From positions 10,211 to 21,542 of the forward strand of contig DDOU01000018.1 of the NCBI GenBank assembly GCA_002341825.1: a DNA stretch of 11,332 nucleotides, read 5' to 3'. Below the pieces are notes generated by a model. It worked only from the letters and a program-made list of their open reading frames with translations, had not been told where the DNA came from and made no database searches. Within the stretch, counting starts at the first letter, position 1, and each line of letters opens with the position of its first letter. Shown here in pieces: positions 7,057 to 11,332 of the stretch. The position numbers and the translations under genes were made by a program. This DNA comes from Candidatus Igneacidithiobacillus taiwanensis (lineage in GTDB: Bacteria; Pseudomonadota; Gammaproteobacteria; Acidithiobacillales; Acidithiobacillaceae).

Positions 7057-7071
7057 AAGGGAGGTGTCTTT

Positions 7072-7497
7072 ATGCACATCGTTTGTCCCCAGTGCGGTGC
7101 GGTCAACGCAGTTCCCCGGGAGCGTCTCGGGCAGCATCCCAAGTGCGGTAAGTGTCACCAACCGCTCTTCGCTGCGCATCCCCCGGAATTGCTGGGCGCG
7201 ACTTTTCAACGTTACATCGACCGCAATGAGCTGCCGGTGCTCGTCGATTTTTGGGCGCCCTGGTGTGGTCCCTGTCGGATGATGGCTCCCCAGTTTGCCC
7301 AGGCAGCGCAGCAGATGCAGGGTCGCTGTTTGTTTGCGAAGCTCAATACCGAGGAGGACGGTCAGACCGCCTCGCGCTACCAGATCCGCTCCATACCCAC
7401 CATGATCCTCTTTCGCGGCGGACGCGAAGTCGCGCGCCAGAGTGGCGCCCTTGGTGCAGCCGACATCCAGCGCTGGCTGACCAATCAGGGCGTGTAG
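7072..7497 (+). CDS. trxC: Thioredoxin 2 (TrxC type) with N-terminal zinc ribbon
   Basis: Cytoplasmic protein-disulfide reductase of 141 residues, matching E. coli Trx2 in length and layout. An N-terminal zinc ribbon is formed by Cys5-PQ-Cys8 and Cys25-GK-Cys28. The thioredoxin fold follows, with the active site WCGPC (Cys65, Cys68) in VLVDFWAPWCGPCRMMAP and the cis-Pro at RSIPTMILF (Pro109). A very good Shine-Dalgarno (AAGGGAGG, 7057-7064) precedes ATG 7072. It lies 15 bp after the glutaredoxin and 14 bp before the amidase gene. In E. coli trxC is an oxidative-stress gene; here the operon places it with the rhodanese, where it could accept or reduce persulfides (inference). Confidence 0.95.
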   Translation: MHIVCPQCGAVNAVPRERLGQHPKCGKCHQPLFAAHPPELLGATFQRYIDRNELPVLVDFWAPWCGPCRMMAPQFAQAAQQMQGRCLFAKLNTEEDGQTASRYQIRSIPTMILFRGGREVARQSGALGAADIQRWLTNQGV

Positions 7498-7511
7498 AGG
7501 CGGCGCCGAAC

Positions 7512-8324
7512 ATGACCACTCCCAGTACCCTGCGCGCTGCGGCGGTGCAAATGGTTTCTTCTGCCGACCAGGCAGAGAACCTGCAGCACGCTGAGTCCCT
7601 CCTGAAGGAGGCGCAGGCGGCAGGCGCAGAACTGGTTCTGCTGCCAGAAAATTTCTCTTTCATGGGCTTACAAGATACCGATAAGCTGGCGCTCATGGAG
7701 GAGCTTGGTCGGGGCCCAGTGCAAGACTGGCTGGCAGCACAGGCGGCGCGACTCGGTATCTGGCTTCTGGGGGGTAGTATTCCGTTGCGAGCCATTGACG
7801 GGCGCTGCCATGCGAGCCTTTTGGTCTACGACGATACAGGCAAGCTACGGGCGCGCTATGACAAAATGCACCTCTTCGATGTGCAGCTCGCGGAGGGGGA
7901 AAGCTACCGCGAGTCTGGCAGCATCGCACCTGGAGATACCCCTTGCCAAGTCGAAAGTCCTTGGGGCGGTGTGGGTCTTTCGATTTGCTACGATCTACGT
8001 TTTCCGGAGCTCTACCGGCAGTACGCCGGGGCCTCCCTCTTGGTGGTGCCGAGTGCCTTTACCGTGCCCACCGGGCGGGCGCATTGGGAGATTCTCTTGC
8101 GCGCCCGGGCCATCGAGAACCAAGCCTTCGTGCTTGCCGCCGACCAGGGCGGTAATCACGCCAACGGGCGTAGCACTTGGGGGCACAGCGTGATCATCGA
8201 TCCCTGGGGTCAGATCTTGGCACAGCTAGAGGCGGGAGAGGGCATTGCCATCGCCACCTTAGATTTGGCCCAACTCGTGCAAACTCGCGAGCGTCTTCCG
8301 GCTCTGCAACATCGACGCCTCTGA
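7512..8324 (+). CDS. Carbon-nitrogen hydrolase, Nit1/YbeM-like (probable deaminated-glutathione amidase)
   Basis: Nitrilase-superfamily amidase of 270 residues. The catalytic triad is visible: Glu46 (LLPENF), Lys118 (YDKMHLFDV) and Cys159 (SICYDLRFPELY). The segments PSAFTVPTGRAHWEILLRAR, IENQAFVLAADQ and TWGHSVIIDPWG, and the C-terminal LPALQHRR, resemble the Nit1 branch. Its known members remove deaminated glutathione, a by-product of transaminase action on glutathione. ATG 7512 is chosen because it starts just before the conserved LRAAAVQM strand; the open frame extends upstream inside trxC without family similarity. The ribosome site (GAGG, 7497-7500) overlaps the trxC stop and is moderate. 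It is last in the operon and converges on the DsrE-like gene with 6 bp between stops. The superfamily call is certain; the substrate is inferred. Confidence 0.9.
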   Translation: MTTPSTLRAAAVQMVSSADQAENLQHAESLLKEAQAAGAELVLLPENFSFMGLQDTDKLALMEELGRGPVQDWLAAQAARLGIWLLGGSIPLRAIDGRCHASLLVYDDTGKLRARYDKMHLFDVQLAEGESYRESGSIAPGDTPCQVESPWGGVGLSICYDLRFPELYRQYAGASLLVVPSAFTVPTGRAHWEILLRARAIENQAFVLAADQGGNHANGRSTWGHSVIIDPWGQILAQLEAGEGIAIATLDLAQLVQTRERLPALQHRRL

Positions 8325-8330
8325 GTTTCC

Positions 8331-8819
8331 CTACCAAGCGATGTAGGCGTAGCCCTGCTGTTGCAAGGTGATGAGTTCGACAGCACCGCTAAATACCGGA
8401 GTCGCCTCGGAAATCAGGTCTTCTTTGCCGATCTTGATGGTCTTCATGGTCTGTTCGCAGGCCAAAAAGCGTACGTTATACATGTGCAGGCTCGAAACCT
8501 GCTCGCGAATAAACTGGCTGTAATGTTCATGCTGTTTGCTGGCTTTGACCAGCAGCCAGATGCCGGGCCCGAAGCAGTCAATGGCGATGTCGACGTCATT
8601 GTTGAAATGCCCGAGGACCACGGCGGCGCTGTGCAAGATGTCGGAGACGTAGCCGGGGTCGGATTGATTGAGTTGGTAGACCACCTTGTTTTTGGACGGT
8701 CCCATCATGCCCATTCCCATCCCTTGTCCCTGTGCCGTGACGGCCACCGCCGATGCGGCCCCTGCTAGCACCATACCCCCTAAAAACTGGCGGCGTGAAT
8801 GGTTTTTGTCTTCGGCCAT
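8331..8819 (-). CDS. Tat-exported DsrE-family protein
   Basis: A DsrE/DsrF-like protein of 162 residues carrying a twin-arginine signal: MAEDKNHSRRQFLGG followed by a hydrophobic Ala-rich stretch to about residue 30. The start at 8819 is set by AGGAG six bases upstream and by this signal; a longer frame from 8909 would bury it. The mature part begins with a methionine-rich GMGMGMMG stretch (33-40), then the DsrE fold: VVYQLNQSDPGYVSDILHSA, VDIAIDCFGPGIWLL (Cys82), and MYNVRFLACEQTM with Cys121 at the position that carries sulfur in sulfur-trafficking DsrE/TusD proteins. It ends in LQQQGYAYIAW. It would act in the periplasm, as a soluble or signal-anchored protein, possibly as a sulfur carrier or binding protein. 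It is transcribed divergently from the ABC transporter gene. Cargo is unknown. Confidence 0.85.
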   Translation of the reverse strand: MAEDKNHSRRQFLGGMVLAGAASAVAVTAQGQGMGMGMMGPSKNKVVYQLNQSDPGYVSDILHSAAVVLGHFNNDVDIAIDCFGPGIWLLVKASKQHEHYSQFIREQVSSLHMYNVRFLACEQTMKTIKIGKEDLISEATPVFSGAVELITLQQQGYAYIAW

Positions 8820-8911
8820 GGTATTCTCCTCTGCATTTGCGACGGGTTCTGGCGATTCTAGCAAGTTTTGCGCCGAATCAGACTTTGGTGACGTAGCGGC
8901 AGGGAGCAAAT
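8820..8911. promoter_or_regulatory. Divergent intergenic region between dsrE-like and ABC transporter genes
   Basis: These 92 bp must contain the promoters for both genes. On the minus strand TAGAAT (8860-8855) could be a -10 box, but no good -35 precedes it; no convincing plus-strand promoter is visible. An interrupted dyad has arms TCTGGCGATTC (8848-8858) and GAATCAGA (8875-8882), pairing except for a 3-base bulge, and could be an operator. Both ribosome sites are good: AGGAG for the minus gene and GGGAG (8902-8906) for the plus gene. Confidence 0.35.
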
Positions 8912-10690
8912 ATGCGGCAGTTCAACCGCGAATTCTTTCGCGATCTTTGGCAGATCAGTAAACCCTATTGGTTGCATTCCGAAGACCGCTGGTTGGCGCG
9001 GGGAGTTTTTGCCCTGGTCATCGGCTTAAACCTATTCATGGTCTTTCTCTCCTACCGCATCACCCAATGGTATGCGGTGTTTTGGAACGCGGTGCAGCAC
9101 TACCAAGCCAGCGCCGCTTGGCAGCAGATACTGGTTTTCTGCGGCTTGGCAACGGCCTACATCATTGCCGCTGTGTCGCAGAGCTTTTTTACCGAAATGC
9201 TGGTGATCCGCTGGCGGCGTTGGCTCACCCACTCCTATCTCGATGCCTGGCTGGCGCGGCGCACCTTTTACCATATGCAGGTACTGGGCGACGGCACCGA
9301 TAACCCAGACCAACGTATCAGCGAGGATCTCGCTTCCTTCACCAGTCAGACCCTGAATATCGTCATTGGGCTCTTTAGCTCGGTAGTTACCCTGGCCACC
9401 TTTATTTTCATGCTGTGGGAATTGTCGGCTATGATCTGGATTCCCTTGCATGGGCAGACGATTTCCATTCCTGGCTATCTGGTGTGGGCGGCCCTCATTT
9501 ACTCGGTTTTTGGTACCGTGGTCACGGCACTGATCGGTCGACCGCTGATTCGTCTCAATTTCAATCAAGAGCGTTACCAGGCCGATTTTCGTTTTAGCAT
9601 GATGCGGCTACGAGAAAATAGCGAAAGCGTTGCCCTCTACGGCGGCGAAGCGCGTGAGGCCCAACATTTTCGTGCCCGTTTTGCCGAAGTCTATGCCAAT
9701 TTTTGGCGCATCATTTGGCGGAGTATGCGCCTCAATTGGTGGACATCTGCCTACGGACAAATCGCCATCATTTTTCCCTTGATCGTTTGTTTACCCGCCT
9801 ATTTCGTCAACAAGGACATTGGCGTTGGTGGCCTGCAACAGATCATGTCGGCCTTTGCCCAGGTGCAGGGCGCCCTGTCTTTTATCGTCAGCAGTTATAC
9901 CACCTTGGCCAATTGGCACGCGGTGGTCGACCGTTTGCGTTTCTTCCGACAATCGATGCAGGAAGTGCACGAAATTCAGGAGCACCACTATCACATCGAG
10001 CGGGTCGAGGCAGCACAGCTCGAGGTCAGCGCCCTGAATGTGCGCCTCCCAGACGGCCGCGAGTTGGTACACGACCTGAACCTACGCGTTGCAGCGGGTG
10101 AGCATCTGCTCATCATGGGTGCCTCGGGTAGTGGCAAGAGCACCCTGATTCGCGCCTTGGCCGGTATCTGGCCCTACGGCGACGGCAAGGTCGGGCTACC
10201 GGCGGCCGATCGTCCGCTCTTCCTGCCGCAGCGGCCCTATTTGCCCATGGGGAGTCTACGCGAAACTCTGGTCTATCCCTTTGGTTTGAAAGACGATTCT
10301 GATACCCTCTTGCAAGTGGCCCTGCGCAGCGTTGGTCTTCCGCAACTCGTCGACCAGCTCAACGAGACAAAACTTTGGTCGCATACCTTATCCCTTGGTG
10401 AGCAGCAGCGGCTGGCCTTTGCGCGGATTCTGCTACAAAAGCCGCGCTGGATCTTTCTTGATGAGGCAAGTTCAGCCCTAGACGAGCGCGCCGAGGGCGA
10501 ACTCTATCGCCTTTTGGCGGAAACCTTGCCTGGTTCGGCCATCATCAGTGTTGGTCATCGCTCGAGCCTCTGGCGCTACCACGATCGCTGCTTGCGCCTC
10601 TTGGGACGAGGCGCCTGGCGCTTGGAGACCCAGGCAGAGGGGGAGGAAGCGCAACTCGCCTTCGGGTATTCTGTACCTACCGTACCGTAA
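8912..10690 (+). CDS. ABC transporter, fused permease/ATPase of the SbmA/BacA-YddA type
   Basis: Inner membrane ABC half-transporter of 592 residues that should work as a homodimer. The N-terminal membrane domain (about 1-345) has six likely helices, beginning around 28-48, 72-92, 149-170 and 188-208, and carries the family-typical DNPDQRISEDL segment (130-140) and LRENSESVALYGGEA. The ATPase domain (about 368-575) is intact: Walker A GASGSGKST (403-411), Q-loop Gln440 (LPQRPYLPMG), signature LSLGEQQ (493-499), Walker B WIFLDEA with Glu518, and H-loop His549. Relatives include E. coli YddA and mycobacterial Rv1819c, linked to uptake of peptides, vitamin B12 or long-chain molecules. ATG 8912 has GGGAG 5 bases upstream. 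It forms a likely two-gene unit with the next gene. Substrate and direction are not evident. Confidence 0.92.
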   Translation: MRQFNREFFRDLWQISKPYWLHSEDRWLARGVFALVIGLNLFMVFLSYRITQWYAVFWNAVQHYQASAAWQQILVFCGLATAYIIAAVSQSFFTEMLVIRWRRWLTHSYLDAWLARRTFYHMQVLGDGTDNPDQRISEDLASFTSQTLNIVIGLFSSVVTLATFIFMLWELSAMIWIPLHGQTISIPGYLVWAALIYSVFGTVVTALIGRPLIRLNFNQERYQADFRFSMMRLRENSESVALYGGEAREAQHFRARFAEVYANFWRIIWRSMRLNWWTSAYGQIAIIFPLIVCLPAYFVNKDIGVGGLQQIMSAFAQVQGALSFIVSSYTTLANWHAVVDRLRFFRQSMQEVHEIQEHHYHIERVEAAQLEVSALNVRLPDGRELVHDLNLRVAAGEHLLIMGASGSGKSTLIRALAGIWPYGDGKVGLPAADRPLFLPQRPYLPMGSLRETLVYPFGLKDDSDTLLQVALRSVGLPQLVDQLNETKLWSHTLSLGEQQRLAFARILLQKPRWIFLDEASSALDERAEGELYRLLAETLPGSAIISVGHRSSLWRYHDRCLRLLGRGAWRLETQAEGEEAQLAFGYSVPTVP

Positions 10691-10705
10691 AAAGGAGAGA
10701 CGCAA

Positions 10706-11272
10706 ATGGCAATGACCGGACTCGATTTGCCCCTTGGCACGCCCCTACCGTCCTTTCGATTACCCTGGGGCGGGCGGCCGGAAACCTGGTCGAGCGAGCA
10801 GGCGCAAGGCAAACCCTTGTTGGTGCTTTTCATCTGCAACCACTGTCCGTACGTGATTCATATTGCTAGCCGCTTGGCAGAGCTCGCCAAAAAATGGCAG
10901 GAGCAAGGGGTGGTGGTGGTCGGGATCAACAGCAACGACCCCGAAACCTACCCCGACGATGCCCCAGAAAAGATGCCCGCCGAAGCCGCGCGGGCGGGCT
11001 ATGATTTTCCCTATCTCTTTGATGCCGAGCAGAGCGTTGCCAAGGCCTTCCGTGCCGCCTGCACCCCCGACATCTTTTTGTTTGATGCAACAGGTAAGCT
11101 CTTCTACCACGGCCAATTCGACGCCGCGCGGCCAAAAAATGATCTGCCGGTGACTGGGGCAGACCTCGACGCCGCCGTGCAAGCGCTATTGGCCGGTCAG
11201 CCGGCGCCCAGCGTGGTGCAGCCCTGCATGGGTTGTAGTATCAAGTGGCGGCCGGGTAATGAGCCGCAGTAA
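10706..11272 (+). CDS. Thioredoxin-fold peroxiredoxin-like protein (CNHC active site)
   Basis: A 188-residue thioredoxin-like protein of the AhpC/TSA-related 'PRX-like' class, without signal peptide and therefore cytoplasmic. The active-site loop is FICNHCPYV with Cys44 and Cys47. The next strand and helix (VVVVGINSNDPETYPDDAPEKM) and the cis-Pro region (CTPDIFLFD, Cys119, Pro121) are typical. The C-terminus ends QPCMGCSIKWRPGNEP. The GCSIKW/PGNEP block is familiar from this family, but the extra Cys174, making CMGC with Cys177, seems less usual to me. AAAGGAGA (10691-10698) gives a strong ribosome site 15 bp after the ABC gene, so the two are probably co-transcribed. Its biochemical function is unproven; a thiol peroxidase or disulfide reductase role is likely. 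Confidence 0.88.
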   Translation: MAMTGLDLPLGTPLPSFRLPWGGRPETWSSEQAQGKPLLVLFICNHCPYVIHIASRLAELAKKWQEQGVVVVGINSNDPETYPDDAPEKMPAEAARAGYDFPYLFDAEQSVAKAFRAACTPDIFLFDATGKLFYHGQFDAARPKNDLPVTGADLDAAVQALLAGQPAPSVVQPCMGCSIKWRPGNEPQ

Positions 11273-11278
11273 GTTGGC

Positions 11279-11332
11279 TCAGTAGAGCACTTGTGCCAAT
11301 ACGGCGCTACGCAGAAAAGCGAGTCCGCCACC
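11279..11332 (-). CDS. Possible C-terminal end of a minus-strand gene (cut by window edge)
   Basis: Reading leftward from the window edge, one frame gives 17 residues (GGGLAFLRSAVLAQVLY) and a TGA at 11281-11279. The hydrophobic, low-rare-codon end and the tight convergent spacing (6 bp from the stop of the preceding gene, as at 8324/8331) suggest a real gene end, but 17 residues are too few to identify it. It may also be non-coding spacer. Confidence 0.35.
   Translation of the reverse strand, partial: GGGLAFLRSAVLAQVLY

Noticed and set aside
7251..7511. Upstream extension of the carbon-nitrogen hydrolase frame
   Set aside because: It overlaps trxC out of frame and has no nitrilase similarity; the conserved domain starts right after ATG 7512.
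8820..8909. Longer start for the DsrE-like protein at 8909
   Set aside because: It would place 30 unrelated residues ahead of the Tat signal and reach almost to the divergent ABC gene; AGGAG supports the start at 8819.
11274..11300. Small dyads (TTGGC/GCCAA and GCAC/GTGC) after the last stop codon as a terminator
   Set aside because: The arms compete for the same bases, are short, and are not followed by a T run.

Overview
The window looks like chromosomal DNA from a GC-rich (about 60% by eye) gammaproteobacterium-like acidophile or sulfur oxidiser. The best guess is Acidithiobacillus or a close relative. That guess is inference from protein style and the density of sulfur and thiol genes; no marker gene is present. 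There are no tRNA, rRNA, CRISPR, insertion-sequence or phage signatures, and codon and base use look uniform.

Left and centre (1-8324): the end of an ArsR-family repressor gene is followed by a 109-bp control region with a strong sigma70-type promoter. The promoter spacer and -10 box form an imperfect palindrome. Eight tightly packed plus-strand genes follow (gaps of -8 to +15 bp): a TolC-type outer membrane channel, a lipoprotein membrane fusion protein, an RND permease, a DUF2892 two-helix membrane protein, a membrane-anchored rhodanese, a CGYC glutaredoxin, a zinc-finger thioredoxin (TrxC type) and a Nit1-type carbon-nitrogen hydrolase. The repressor has two cysteines exactly 66 residues apart, at the positions of the sulfane-sulfur sensing pair of BigR/SqrR. 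Together with the YgaP-like pieces (DUF2892 plus rhodanese), this suggests a persulfide- or thiol-responsive operon that couples a tripartite efflux pump to sulfur transfer, dithiol reduction and possibly glutathione clean-up.

Right (8331-11332): a convergent minus-strand gene encodes a Tat-exported DsrE-like sulfur-carrier protein with a methionine-rich N-terminus. It shares a 92-bp divergent intergenic region with a fused permease/ATPase ABC transporter of the SbmA/BacA/YddA type. That gene is followed 15 bp later by a thioredoxin-fold protein of the peroxiredoxin-like CNHC class. The last 54 bases may hold the end of another minus-strand gene.

As a working model (inference), the repressor senses reactive sulfur and releases the promoter. 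The rhodanese, glutaredoxin and thioredoxin then move or reduce sulfane sulfur, and the RND pump exports an unidentified, possibly thiol-linked, compound. The substrate cannot be read from sequence.
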